From the NCBI GenBank assembly GCA_964551875.1, contig CAZKEV010000002.1, positions 44,721-108,720 on the forward strand: a stretch of DNA of 64,000 nucleotides, given 5' to 3'. Below the pieces are notes generated by a model, which had not been told where the DNA came from, did no database searches, and saw nothing but the letters and a program-made list of their open reading frames with translations. Position 1 is the stretch's first letter. Each line of letters starts with the position of its first letter. Both the position numbers and the translations under genes were made by a program. Source of the stretch: JACTUA01 sp964551875. GTDB lineage: Archaea > Halobacteriota > Methanomicrobia > Methanomicrobiales > JACTUA01. Of this stretch, positions 22,985 through 32,049 are shown in pieces.

Positions 22985-25153
22985 ATGCCCAAGACTGACA
23001 AGAAGATCAAGGCCGAGGCGCGGCTCTACAACCTGTTCCGGGGGGCTCAGGAGGGCCTTACGGACCAGGAGAAGACGATCCTGTCGACGTTGGAAAGCAT
23101 CCAGGGGGTGAAGACGGCGGCGGATGCCCCCAAGGGGAATGGCGTGAAGAGAGCGGACCTCGATGCAGCGGTGGCCGCGCTCAAGGGGACGGATACCTTC
23201 GCTCTTGACCTTGAGACCCAGAGCACGACGACCGAGCAGGACGACGCGACGAACCCCAGGAAGAACCGGCTCGAAGGGGTGTCTCTCGCGGTGGGGATGA
23301 GGCCGAACGAGTCCTGGTGGTTCCCGTTCATGAACGTGGCCCCCGAGGAAACCTTCTCCCAGGTCCAGGTCTTCCGCGCCCTCGAACCCATCCTCCTCGA
23401 TCCCACCAAGATCTTCGTCGGGTCTAATACCAAGTTTGACCTGGAGTGCTTGCGGGTTCAGGGCATCGAGGTCAAGAACAAGATCGTCGACACGGTCGTT
23501 TCCGACTGGCTTCTTGACGAGAACCAGAAGCGGCACGGCCTGAAGGAGATTGTGGAGAGGGACCTTGGGATCAAGCTGGAGAAGTACGGTTCGGCCAAGG
23601 CGGCGCAGGGGGGGATCTCGGACGAAGGGCGCAAACGGTTTGCGGAATATGCGACCAACGACGCCCGCTACGTCCTCAAGGTGTGGAAGGACCTCCACCT
23701 GAAGGAGCTCAGCAAGGATCCCAAGTGCAAGGACAACCCCAAGATGGTCCCCCGTCTTCTTCGGCTCTTCCACGACGTCGAAATGGAAATCGTTGAGATC
23801 CTGGTGGAAGCGGAGTTGACGGGTGTCCGGATCGACATGGTGTACCTCGACGCCCTGGAAAAGCGCATGACCGATGAGGCAGATCAGGCGAAGCAGGCCG
23901 CGATCAAGATCTACGGGCAGGAATTCGACATCGGGAGCCCCACGGTGGTTTCCGAGATTCTATTCGGCATTCCTTCCGACGAGGCCCTCGCCGAGGTCGT
24001 CGCCGACAAGGCAGCCAAGACGGGGAAGTCGGCAAAGGACATCCTGGTGAAGATGACGGACCGGGGGAACCTTTTCGGAGGCCCCCCGAAGGGTCTTCTT
24101 CTTCCCCCGGTCGACATGAAGGGGATGCCTCTGTCCCCTGGCAAGAACGGGCTCTACTCGACGGACGACGAGATTCTCGGCAAGTTGAAGGGGGCGCATC
24201 CGATCGTCGAGAAGATCCTTGATTACCGATGGGCGACCAAGACCATCAACACCTATGTGGATTCGTACAGGGTGCTCATCGAGGATGATGGACGGGTCCA
24301 TCCCGACTTCAAGCAGGCTGGAACCATAGCCTTTAGATTCGCGTGTAAGAAGCCCAATCTCCAGCAGATCCCCAAGGAGAAGGGGCTCGTCAAGCCGATG
24401 TTCATTCCTGCCGATGGGCACTCCTTCGTGTGCGGCGACTTCAACCAGCTCCAGTTTCGTTTGATCGGCCACTTCGCCAAGCGGGTTCTCAAGAAGTCGG
24501 TGATCCACGAGGCGTACCTGGCGGGGAAGGATCTTCACACCAAGACCAAGGATGACATGAAACTCCCTGATCGCACGGCGGCGAAGGTTGTGAATTTCGC
24601 TTTTCTCTTCGGGCGCGGGGCGGATTCCCTTTCCGAGAAGGACAACATCCCCTTCCCCATGGCGAAGGGGTACTACGAGGGGTTTCACAAGAATTATCCC
24701 GAGGTCAAGAAGATGGCTACGTGGGCCAGGCAGTGCATCTGCGATCAGGGGTACATCGAATCCCTGACCGGCAGGCGCAGAAGGTTCATGCAGCACAAGG
24801 GGAAGGATCAATTCCTCCGAAGGAAGAAGGGGGAAAAGGACGACGGCCTGTGGTGGGACGGCTGGAAGGCGTGGAATTCCGTTATCCAGATGGCCGAGTC
24901 CGACCTGGTGCGGATTTCCATGAGGAACATCTTCAGGGAGATCAAGGAGCGGAGGAAGACCGACCCCCGGTGGAACACGGTCAAGATTTTGATTCAGATC
25001 CACGACGAGCTGGTGATCGAGACCCCGACCGAGATCGTCGAGGAGGTCGCCAAGATGGCAAAGGAGAAGGCGGAGACCGCGCTCACCCTGGAAGTGCCGA
25101 TTATTTTCGAGATTGGAATCAGTTCCAAGAACTGGGAAGAAGCCAAGAAATGA
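22985..25153 (+). CDS. Family A DNA polymerase with 3'-5' exonuclease
   Basis: Replicative phage polymerase. Exonuclease motifs: D75/E77 in ALDLET, D152 in SNTKFD, Y222xxxD226. Polymerase motif A is DFNQLQFRL (D485; the usual Glu is Gln490). Motif B is RTAAKVVNFAFLFG (R530, K534, F538, Phe542 in place of the usual Tyr). Motif C is H673-D-E675. No 5' nuclease domain. The ATG follows the Met tRNA by one base and has no ribosome-binding site outside the tRNA, so translation may depend on tRNA processing. Confidence 0.95.
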   Translation: MPKTDKKIKAEARLYNLFRGAQEGLTDQEKTILSTLESIQGVKTAADAPKGNGVKRADLDAAVAALKGTDTFALDLETQSTTTEQDDATNPRKNRLEGVSLAVGMRPNESWWFPFMNVAPEETFSQVQVFRALEPILLDPTKIFVGSNTKFDLECLRVQGIEVKNKIVDTVVSDWLLDENQKRHGLKEIVERDLGIKLEKYGSAKAAQGGISDEGRKRFAEYATNDARYVLKVWKDLHLKELSKDPKCKDNPKMVPRLLRLFHDVEMEIVEILVEAELTGVRIDMVYLDALEKRMTDEADQAKQAAIKIYGQEFDIGSPTVVSEILFGIPSDEALAEVVADKAAKTGKSAKDILVKMTDRGNLFGGPPKGLLLPPVDMKGMPLSPGKNGLYSTDDEILGKLKGAHPIVEKILDYRWATKTINTYVDSYRVLIEDDGRVHPDFKQAGTIAFRFACKKPNLQQIPKEKGLVKPMFIPADGHSFVCGDFNQLQFRLIGHFAKRVLKKSVIHEAYLAGKDLHTKTKDDMKLPDRTAAKVVNFAFLFGRGADSLSEKDNIPFPMAKGYYEGFHKNYPEVKKMATWARQCICDQGYIESLTGRRRRFMQHKGKDQFLRRKKGEKDDGLWWDGWKAWNSVIQMAESDLVRISMRNIFREIKERRKTDPRWNTVKILIQIHDELVIETPTEIVEEVAKMAKEKAETALTLEVPIIFEIGISSKNWEEAKK
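23630..23644. repeat. 15-bp near-palindrome, copy 2 (inside gene)
   Basis: CGCAAACGGTTTGCG inside the polymerase gene; here the arms are seven bases with one central base. Confidence 0.7.
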
Positions 25154-25728
25154 GCGAGCCCCAAGTAAACCCGGAACACGACCCGAAGAACCCGGTCCAG
25201 GCGGCGGCGAACCTGGGCATGATTCCCGAGCCTTCCGAGGAGTTCCTCGATGCCTTCCGGGAAGGCAGCTCGGGGATGATTGTCGAGTGCGACTTCTGCG
25301 GGCGGGTGTACTTCGCAACGCAGGACAGCGGCGACTACGGAGAGGGGGAGCTGGAGAACCTTCGAGCGCAGGCAGAAAAGGAGCCCGACAAGTACATCGA
25401 GGTGGACTACTTCACGACCAGAATCATCGTCGACGGGAAGGGCTACGCCGAGGATTGCAAGTGCCATAAGATCCGCCGGTACGAGGATTGGATCTGGGCG
25501 AATCGCGGGTCGATCATGAAGTACCTTCGGGCCAGGATCGAGAAGCGATTCAAGGAAGCGGAGGAAGAGATCAAGGCGATGCGGGTTCACATGGCGATCA
25601 TCAAGGGGGCGGAAGGGGCGGAGGAGTCGGAGCGCGAGATCCTTCGGAAGCTTCTGAACAAGTACCCAGATGAGAATGGGGTCTACAGCCTTCACGATCA
25701 TTCCAGCGGGAAAGATGAATTCGGGTAG
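25150..25728 (+). CDS. Zinc-binding hypothetical protein, 192 aa
   Basis: ATGA overlap with the polymerase gene. CDFCGRVYFAT and DCKCHKIRRYEDW give four ligands spaced as in a DnaC-associated or HNH-like ribbon. The C-terminal half is a long charged helix. Position suggests a replication accessory, but no family is recognised. Confidence 0.65.
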   Translation: MSEPQVNPEHDPKNPVQAAANLGMIPEPSEEFLDAFREGSSGMIVECDFCGRVYFATQDSGDYGEGELENLRAQAEKEPDKYIEVDYFTTRIIVDGKGYAEDCKCHKIRRYEDWIWANRGSIMKYLRARIEKRFKEAEEEIKAMRVHMAIIKGAEGAEESEREILRKLLNKYPDENGVYSLHDHSSGKDEFG

Positions 25729-25736
25729 AATCCTCC

Positions 25737-25764
25737 TTGACAAAATCAAGGAAGCACATATACT
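25737..25764 (+). promoter_or_regulatory. Sigma70-like phage promoter
   Basis: TTGACA at 25737-25742 and TATACT at 25759-25764, spacer 16 bp; serves the SF2 helicase gene. Confidence 0.87.
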
Positions 25765-25792
25765 ATAGGATAGGCTTTTGGAAGGAGAAGGC

Positions 25793-27232
25793 GTGGAACT
25801 GGGATCGATGTTCCGTCTCTCGCTGTCCGACTTGGAACCGGCCCTGCTGAGGGGGATCAAGAAGGACCTGACCGTCCGCCAGCGGGGAGGGGAGAAGTAC
25901 GGGTTCGGGAAGGGGCAAACGGTCACTCTCTTTCACGAGCACGACGGGATGATCGAGATCCCCCGTTGGTACGCCCTCCGGGAGATTTCGCCCAGAGGCT
26001 TCGAGGACACGACCTCGGAAGGTCAACCTGCTCTGTTCGATTTCATCCGGCCTTTGCGCCCCAACCAGGAGCCCGTCATCAGGGACTTCTTTTCCAAGAT
26101 CGGGAAGCGGGGTTCCGAGAACGGAGGGATCGTCTCCGCGCCGTGCGGATCGGGCAAGACCGTGATGGCGCTCAAGATCCTTTCGGAGATGAAGCGGACG
26201 GCCATCGTTCTCGTCCATGCCGAGTTCCTGGTGAAGCAGTGGAAGGAAGCCATTCTGGGCAGCACCGGCGTTACCCCTCCCCTCCTTCCGTTCACGAATC
26301 TCAAGCCGGAGGATGTGGGGATCATCCAGCAGGACGACTGCGAGTGGCAGGGGAAGAAGATCGTCCTGGCGATGGTGGAGACGCTGATCAACCGGGAGTA
26401 CGCCCCCGACTTCTACCGCTACTTCGGGGTTGCCGTCCTCGACGAGGTCCACCGGCATTCTGCGGCCAAGTGGCATCAGGCTATGACGAAGTTCCCCGCC
26501 AAGTTCAGGGTGGGGCTCTCTGCAACTCCTTCTCGAAGCGACGGGCTTTGGAACGTGGTCAGGTATCACGTCGGGAACGTCATCGCGCAGGGGGACGAGT
26601 CGGAGAAGGCCACGGTTTGGGTGGTCCCCACGGGGGTTCATGTCCACGATGAGTTCTACAAGAAAACCGATGCGAACGGGGAGGAGACGGACAACATCAT
26701 GCTGGCCCGTCTTCTCAAGGTGCTGTGCAAGAGCGACTTCCGAAACCGCTTGATCGCGGACGAAGTGTTCAAGGCGGTACAGGCCGGGCGCAGGGTCCTG
26801 GTCCTCTCGGACCGGCTGGCTCACCTTGACGAGATCGAGAATCTCTACAAGGAGCACCTGCCCGCCGAGGAGAGGATGGCGGCGGAGATGGCAGGGGATA
26901 CAGAGATTCTCAAGATCGGGAGGTACGTCGGCGGGATCTCCGGCGAGGAATTGGAAAGGGCCAAGAACTGCGTCCTCCTGTTCGGGACGTATCAGTACGC
27001 CAAGGAAGGTCTCGACGATCCGATGCTGGACACGCTGTTCTTGACGACCCCGAAGGGCGACGTGACCCAAGCGGTGGGCCGCATCCTTCGCGTGGCCGAG
27101 GGTAAGAAGCCCCCGCTCGTCGTGGACTTCCTGGATGAGAAGACGGATGCCTGCAACGAGTTCTTCGAGAGAAGGATGCGGCGGTATTCCTCGAAGAATT
27201 ACGACGTGAAAAAAATCGAGAAAAGGGCTTGA
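25793..27232 (+). CDS. SF2 helicase, UvsW/XPB-like
   Basis: Motif I APCGSGKT (116-123), motif II VLDEVH, motif III GLSATPSR, motif VI QAVGRILR. The order and short spacing match the T4 UvsW/RAD25 group that remodels branched DNA and R-loops. A helicase of this kind would act with the RecA-like and resolvase genes downstream in recombination-dependent replication. GTG 25793 follows GGAAGGAG; an upstream TTG is less likely. Confidence 0.88.
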   Translation: MELGSMFRLSLSDLEPALLRGIKKDLTVRQRGGEKYGFGKGQTVTLFHEHDGMIEIPRWYALREISPRGFEDTTSEGQPALFDFIRPLRPNQEPVIRDFFSKIGKRGSENGGIVSAPCGSGKTVMALKILSEMKRTAIVLVHAEFLVKQWKEAILGSTGVTPPLLPFTNLKPEDVGIIQQDDCEWQGKKIVLAMVETLINREYAPDFYRYFGVAVLDEVHRHSAAKWHQAMTKFPAKFRVGLSATPSRSDGLWNVVRYHVGNVIAQGDESEKATVWVVPTGVHVHDEFYKKTDANGEETDNIMLARLLKVLCKSDFRNRLIADEVFKAVQAGRRVLVLSDRLAHLDEIENLYKEHLPAEERMAAEMAGDTEILKIGRYVGGISGEELERAKNCVLLFGTYQYAKEGLDDPMLDTLFLTTPKGDVTQAVGRILRVAEGKKPPLVVDFLDEKTDACNEFFERRMRRYSSKNYDVKKIEKRA

Positions 27233-27256
27233 CAAAAGGGCGAAATACAATATAGT
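27229..27256 (+). promoter_or_regulatory. Sigma70-like phage promoter
   Basis: TTGACA at 27229-27234 overlaps the helicase stop codon; TATAGT at 27251-27256, spacer 16 bp. Serves the MerR-like/recA chain. Confidence 0.86.
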
Positions 27257-27295
27257 GGAAATAGGAATAGACAGCGCAGGGGATGGAGGAAAACG

Positions 27296-27766
27296 ATGGG
27301 GGATTCTGAGAACAAGGTCGGGGTGTACAACCAGATGTACTACGTCACCCACAAGGAGGATCTCAGCAAGAAGCGGGCGAAGCTCTACGCCGAGAACTTG
27401 GATTACCGCAAGAAGGCTCGGGAACGAGCCATGGCGCGGTATCGCCAGGAGCGGGAGAATCGGCCTGGGAAGGCCGGTCGTGGCTACAACATCCCGAAGG
27501 TGGTTCCCATCGACGGGGAGGATGTCCGCGTCCACTGCGTGAAGGAGTTCGCGGATCAAATCGGGCGCAGGGTTCAGACGATTCGTTCCTGGGAGGCCAA
27601 GGGGGTCATCCCTCCTCCTACGGTCGTGGACGATAGGGGCCGCCGGTGGTACAGCGAGAAGCACATGGCCGCCGTGGAAAAGGCCCAGGACAAATTTATC
27701 GAGAAGAACGCCGTGAGCCTTGAGGATTTCAAGGCGATGGTGGAGAAGGAGTTCGGAAGGAAGTAA
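27296..27766 (+). CDS. MerR-like helix-turn-helix protein
   Basis: The C-terminal half contains a MerR-type winged helix: VKEFADQIGRRVQTIRSWEA, then a GVIPPP wing and RRWYSE (from about residue 79). The first 60 residues are strongly basic. As the first gene after a promoter it might control its own operon. No effector domain is present. Confidence 0.75.
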   Translation: MGDSENKVGVYNQMYYVTHKEDLSKKRAKLYAENLDYRKKARERAMARYRQERENRPGKAGRGYNIPKVVPIDGEDVRVHCVKEFADQIGRRVQTIRSWEAKGVIPPPTVVDDRGRRWYSEKHMAAVEKAQDKFIEKNAVSLEDFKAMVEKEFGRK

Positions 27767-27776
27767 GGAGCAGCGC

Positions 27777-28211
27777 ATGGCCGGAAAACCGAATGGGCAC
27801 GAGAAAAAGGTCGGGGAGATGATGGAGAAGGCGGGAGGGGCCGGAACCGACAACGGGTTCGTTTGGGTCGTCTCCACGAAGGATCGGCTCCTGGGCGGAG
27901 GGGAACGGGAAACCGTTTCCGAGAAGACCGACGAGAAGATGATTCGCGTCGGCGTGTTCCAGACGGCCCCGGCTCGGGTGAACATCAACAAGGGGTTGAC
28001 GCTCAACCTGGGGAACTACGAGAGCGCCAGGGTTTCGGTGGGCTTCGAGATGCCCTGTTACGTCGAAGAGGTCAAGGAGGTCACCGAGGTCGTGAACCAG
28101 ATGGTCGAGGACCGTCTCCAGGCCGAGGTCGTCGAGGTGCGAGGCAAGGACATCAGGCCGGGCTTCGAGGCCAAGCGGCTGGGAGCCCAGGATGCGGGAG
28201 GCCCGAAGTGA
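27777..28211 (+). CDS. Hypothetical protein preceding recA, 144 aa
   Basis: ATG preceded by AAGGAG. The segment ARVNINKGLTLNLGNYESAR is beta-rich, followed by a charged helix (EEVKEVTEVVNQMVED). It overlaps the recA-like start by four bases. A recombination accessory role is possible by position only. Confidence 0.6.
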   Translation: MAGKPNGHEKKVGEMMEKAGGAGTDNGFVWVVSTKDRLLGGGERETVSEKTDEKMIRVGVFQTAPARVNINKGLTLNLGNYESARVSVGFEMPCYVEEVKEVTEVVNQMVEDRLQAEVVEVRGKDIRPGFEAKRLGAQDAGGPK

Positions 28212-29467
28212 ACCTGAACCCGAAGCTTCTCGACCTCATGAAGAAGATGCAGAAGGATCACGGCGAGGGGTCCATCAAGATCGCTTCAGACACGAATCCT
28301 TACTGCCACCGCATCCCGACCGGGATCTTCACCCTGGACTACGCGACCGGAGGGGGGATTCCCATTGGGCGGACCAGCATGGTCTTCGGGAAGAAGTCGG
28401 CGGGGAAGTCCGGCCTCTGCGCCAAGACGACGGCCAGCGCCCAGAGGCTGTGCCGCAAGTGCTACAAGAGGGTGATCCTCGAAGAGCGCGAGATCGAAGC
28501 GGACGTCAAGCGGTTCAACGTCCAGACGGGGAAGCTGGCGGTCCTCAAGGAAAAGGTCAAGAAGCTGGTCCCCGTGGACTGCGTGAACAAGTGTCGCGTC
28601 ACGGTGGACGGGAAGAAGGTGTTCCCCGGCAGGATGAAGGTGGTGTGGGTGGACGCCGAGGGATCGTTCACCCCCGACTTCTACACGCAGTTCGGTGTGG
28701 ACTGCGACGACGTGCTTCTCTGCACCCCGGACTACGGCGAGTCCGCTATCGACATCGCCGATTCCGTCATTCGGCTCGGGGAGGTGGATCTTCTGATCGT
28801 GGATTCCATCGCGCACCTCATCCCGATGAAGGAACGGGAGGCCAGCACGGAGGACAACCAGATGGGTCTTCAGGCGCGGCTCGTCAACAAGGCCATGCGC
28901 CTCTGGACGGCTTCCCTGAACGAGGTCTCCTCGCAGGGAGTGAACGACTGCGCCATCCTCCTCGTGAACCAGCTCCGGCAGAAGATTTCGTTCTTCCCCC
29001 AGGACGTCCGCCCTGGCGGCGTCGGGCAGGAGTACGCGACCAGCTTGGACATCCACCTCTGGCAGAAGGAATTCAAGAGCGACACCACGGGGAGGCCCCT
29101 CTGGATGGAGTCCAAGTTCGCCATCTCGAAGAATCGGGTCGGGGTTCCGCAGATGGAGGGCCTTTACCGGATGTGCCTTCTGGATCATCCTGGGAGGAAG
29201 CAGGGGGACACCTGGGACGACGAGGCCGTGGCGGACGCCGTCCTCAACACCGGGTTGGCGACCATCGCGGAGACGGGCGACGAGGTGACCGTCTTGGGGA
29301 GGAAGTTCTCCAGCGCCGACGAGTTCAGGGGGGAAATCGCCAAGCGCGACGAGTTCTATCTTTCGGCGCGGGACGCCGTTCTGGATTTCATGATCAACCT
29401 TCCCAGCGACGGGAAGGTGGCCGAGAAGAAGAAGCGGGGAGAGAAGAAGGACGACAAGGAGGAGTAA
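28208..29467 (+). CDS. recA: RecA/UvsX-like recombinase with cysteine insertion
   Basis: Walker A GKKSAGKS at 61-68, Walker B VDLLIVDSIAH, a loop with EDNQMGLQARL and LLVNQLRQK, all RecA-type. Between Walker A and B lies an unusual insertion with C82xxC85 and C125xxxC129, fit for one zinc ion. The N-terminal helix is short, and the tail is Lys/Glu-rich. Catalyses strand exchange on ssDNA in recombination-dependent replication and repair. GTG overlaps the previous stop. Confidence 0.9.
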   Translation: MNLNPKLLDLMKKMQKDHGEGSIKIASDTNPYCHRIPTGIFTLDYATGGGIPIGRTSMVFGKKSAGKSGLCAKTTASAQRLCRKCYKRVILEEREIEADVKRFNVQTGKLAVLKEKVKKLVPVDCVNKCRVTVDGKKVFPGRMKVVWVDAEGSFTPDFYTQFGVDCDDVLLCTPDYGESAIDIADSVIRLGEVDLLIVDSIAHLIPMKEREASTEDNQMGLQARLVNKAMRLWTASLNEVSSQGVNDCAILLVNQLRQKISFFPQDVRPGGVGQEYATSLDIHLWQKEFKSDTTGRPLWMESKFAISKNRVGVPQMEGLYRMCLLDHPGRKQGDTWDDEAVADAVLNTGLATIAETGDEVTVLGRKFSSADEFRGEIAKRDEFYLSARDAVLDFMINLPSDGKVAEKKKRGEKKDDKEE

Positions 29468-29470
29468 GCC

Positions 29471-29707
29471 ATGCCGGAAAAACGCGTCTCCACCGAGGAG
29501 ATCGAGAAGTACAAGCGGTGGGCGATGATGAAATTCCGCGAGATGCTTCGTGGAATCAGGGTCACCGATCAGATCACGCGCTGGGCCTCCGGCGAGATGG
29601 GTGACGAGTACCGATTTCGCCTCGACATCGCCATGAACGACGAGGCGAGAAAGTTCATCGAGGACCCGGCGAACGCGGAGAAGCTGGGCCAGGAGCGGCT
29701 GGTGTGA
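29471..29707 (+). CDS. Hypothetical small protein, 78 aa
   Basis: ATG nine bases after AGGAGTAAG, right behind recA. Helical, charged, no cysteines. Unknown. Confidence 0.6.
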   Translation: MPEKRVSTEEIEKYKRWAMMKFREMLRGIRVTDQITRWASGEMGDEYRFRLDIAMNDEARKFIEDPANAEKLGQERLV

Positions 29708-30213
29708 GCGCAGCACCCAAGGTTCCGCCGAAGGGGGCCGAGAACGCTCGTGTCGTGGTCTGGTTCGACTATCCCTTGGACTGCATCTGCTTCGGGACGA
29801 GGGACGGCTTGGAACCAGGGGAAGTCATGCCTCCCGAGAAGATCATCAAGATCCCCCTTCTCCACGCGGAGGGCTTCGTCGAGACCGTGATGAACGCCGC
29901 CATGGCAGAGGGGTTCCGGGCTGACCCGATGGACTTCGACAAGATCATGTACGGGGTCCAGAAGCTCCTTGATAGCAGGGCGGCGGACGCCTACACCCTG
30001 GCGGAGCGGTTGAGGTTGGAACGGGGCAAGGCGGCGGGGGGAGGGGTCATCAATTCCATGAGCAAGGAGATGATCGTCCACGCCGACGAGTTCGGGAAGC
30101 TGAAGGAACTTCTTCGGCAGGCCAGGGCTTGCGTCTTCAAGACACCCCTCTCCGCTCCGGCCTACGCCTTGCGGGGATGGATGGAAGAGAACGGGCTCAT
30201 GGAGGACGCATGA
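29704..30213 (+). CDS. Hypothetical protein, 169 aa
   Basis: GTG overlaps the previous stop. Central helical region, C-terminal PAYALRGWMEENG. No known domain. Coupled to the nuclease gene downstream by ATGA overlap. Confidence 0.6.
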   Translation: MSAAPKVPPKGAENARVVVWFDYPLDCICFGTRDGLEPGEVMPPEKIIKIPLLHAEGFVETVMNAAMAEGFRADPMDFDKIMYGVQKLLDSRAADAYTLAERLRLERGKAAGGGVINSMSKEMIVHADEFGKLKELLRQARACVFKTPLSAPAYALRGWMEENGLMEDA

Positions 30214-30638
30214 ACCCCAGCAAGTTCATGGAACGTGAGCCACGGAGGCCGGTGAAGGGGATGGGGGAGCTCCCCGAGAACATCAAGGTCAGCCGGGGGC
30301 AGGAGAATCGTGTGGCGGGGAGGCTCGGCGGGACCAGGGTTTTCAGGAGCGGGGCGGGCAGGATCGAGGCCGGGGTCTCCGGGAGCAGGTTGCTAAAGTT
30401 TGCGGGGGGCAAGGGGGACGTTTCTTCGGACATCCTTCTGGTCGAGTGCAAGACCATCGTCAAGGGCGCGTCGATTTCCGTAAAGCAATCCCACCTCATC
30501 AAAATCACCCGGGAGGCCCGGCTCGTGGGGAAGTCCCCGGCGGAGGTCATCTCTTTCCCTGTGATGCCGGAAGACACGGATCAGGACTGGATCCTGGTTC
30601 CTCTCGGCGTCTGGGAAAAGGTTAGAGAGAAAAAGTGA
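30210..30638 (+). CDS. Resolvase-like PD-(D/E)XK nuclease
   Basis: Pattern KVSRGQENRVAGRLGG, then D74xxxxE79-C-K81 (DILLVECKT), and VKQSHLIKITREA resembles archaeal Hjc-type or phage Holliday-junction resolvases: a conserved Glu in the first helix, then the D-ExK catalytic pair. It would cut branched DNA before packaging. Its position after recA supports this. The exact family is inferred. Confidence 0.65.
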   Translation: MNPSKFMEREPRRPVKGMGELPENIKVSRGQENRVAGRLGGTRVFRSGAGRIEAGVSGSRLLKFAGGKGDVSSDILLVECKTIVKGASISVKQSHLIKITREARLVGKSPAEVISFPVMPEDTDQDWILVPLGVWEKVREKK

Positions 30639-31000
30639 GCGAGCAGGTGGTAGACCTGATTCTTCCGCGTGAGTGCGTTCTCACCGTCAAGGAGCGGGAC
30701 ATCGTCTACAACACCCTGCTTCCAGATGAAATCCCGTGCGCGGGGTGCTTCAAGGCCAGGGAGTGCCGGGCGGGGTTGGACGCGGGGATTTCCATTGCGA
30801 AGGCTATGGGCATCGCTCCCGAGAGCGTCGGTGTGAAGTGCGGAAGGTGCGGGGCGACCGCGCTCGGCTGGTTCGTCTCCGGATCGTTCAGGGTTTGGAA
30901 GTGTACGAACATCATCGAGAACGAGGTACGCGGGGCCTCCATCAAGTTCAAGGCCAGGTGCGATTGGGAAAAGTCGGAATTGGGTGCGCCCATCGAATAA
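30635..31000 (+). CDS. Zinc-binding hypothetical protein, 121 aa
   Basis: GTG overlaps the previous stop. Two cysteine pairs: CAGCFKARECRAG and CGRCGATALG, plus a later KCTN. Ends just before the 31018 promoter. Unknown function. Confidence 0.6.
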   Translation: MSEQVVDLILPRECVLTVKERDIVYNTLLPDEIPCAGCFKARECRAGLDAGISIAKAMGIAPESVGVKCGRCGATALGWFVSGSFRVWKCTNIIENEVRGASIKFKARCDWEKSELGAPIE

Positions 31001-31017
31001 AAAGATGAAATAAGCCC

Positions 31018-31045
31018 TTGACAAAAAAGCCAAACGGAATATACT
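31018..31045 (+). promoter_or_regulatory. Sigma70-like phage promoter
   Basis: TTGACA at 31018-31023 and TATACT at 31040-31045, spacer 16 bp. The leader to the GTG at 31069 would be only about 17 bases. Confidence 0.87.
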
Positions 31046-31068
31046 GTAGTAGGAATTGGAGGAGTGGC

Positions 31069-32049
31069 GTGAGTCTCAAGGACGTGATGAACAAGGTGAA
31101 GGCGACGGACGCCCCGCCTGTGGCGACCTTCGATGTCGGCGCGGCGGTGTGGGCGTACTACGCTTCGCTGAACGAAGCCGTCGATGAGGCAAGGGATGAC
31201 GGCTATCACCCGTCCCAGATGTACGGGTTCTGCCCGAGGCAGGAAATCCTTCGGTACTTTTTCCCGAAGCCAGACGCGAACATCATCACGCCCGAGCTCC
31301 AGACGGCTTTCGATTGGGGGACGGCGTGGCACTGGCTTCTTCAGAATCGGGTCTTCGGCCCGATGGGGCACCTCTGGGGGGACTGGAGGTGCAACCGGTG
31401 CGGGAAGGTCATGAAGGATACCTTCATGCCCCCGCCCGACCTGTTCTGCACCCCGAGCACGGGCATGCGCCCCGACGCCGAGATGGAACACCTCGTCAAG
31501 GTGGAGGACGAGATCGCGGCTGGCAAGCGCCCGAGGCGCGGCGGGTACTGGACGTACATGGAACCGAAGCTCCATTCGCGGGAGTGGAACATCTTCGGGC
31601 AGGGGGACGGGATCTTCTACCCGAAGCCCTGGAGCATGACGGAGAGCGATCCCGTCCTTCTCGAAATCAAGACGAGCAACGACAACGGGTTCCAGCGGCT
31701 GTATAAGCCTGACCCGAGGTACGTTTTTCAGATCAGCCTCTATCTTCGCCTTCTGGAGCTCAAGCGGTGCCTCCTGACCTACTGGTCGAAGGGCGACCCC
31801 CAGAAACCCAAGTCGTTCTGGGTGGACGAGGACAAGACGGCGTGGAGCGAGACGACTTCGAGGATCATCCTGCATCGCCGATCCTGGCCCGAGAAACGCC
31901 TCTGTTCGGGGATTTGCAAGGACGCGGGTTCGGATCAGGGCAGGTGGTGTGGTTGGTCGCGGGAGTGCTTCCAGAAGGACATCGAGGAACAGGTGGAGAA
32001 GGCGCGGAGCGCAAACGCTTTGCGGGGAGGCCCGACCGATGCCGGATAG
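31069..32049 (+). CDS. Cas4/RecB-like PD-(D/E)XK exonuclease
   Basis: HPSQMYGFCPRQEILRYFF is the N-terminal motif of the PDDEXK_1/Cas4 group. D194 and E199-x-K201 (LLEIKTSND) are the catalytic residues, and FQISLYLRLL gives the QxxxY-like motif. Cysteines in CSGICKDAG and WCGWSRECF, with Cys in the first motif, may hold an iron-sulfur cluster. It may process DNA ends for recombination. GTG start after GGAGGAG. A 15-bp near-palindrome lies at the 3' end. Confidence 0.8.
   Translation: MSLKDVMNKVKATDAPPVATFDVGAAVWAYYASLNEAVDEARDDGYHPSQMYGFCPRQEILRYFFPKPDANIITPELQTAFDWGTAWHWLLQNRVFGPMGHLWGDWRCNRCGKVMKDTFMPPPDLFCTPSTGMRPDAEMEHLVKVEDEIAAGKRPRRGGYWTYMEPKLHSREWNIFGQGDGIFYPKPWSMTESDPVLLEIKTSNDNGFQRLYKPDPRYVFQISLYLRLLELKRCLLTYWSKGDPQKPKSFWVDEDKTAWSETTSRIILHRRSWPEKRLCSGICKDAGSDQGRWCGWSRECFQKDIEEQVEKARSANALRGGPTDAG
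32010..32024. repeat. 15-bp near-palindrome, copy 3 (end of nuclease gene)
   Basis: CGCAAACGCTTTGCG, 15 bases upstream of the next gene's ATG although still inside the previous reading frame. Confidence 0.7.
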
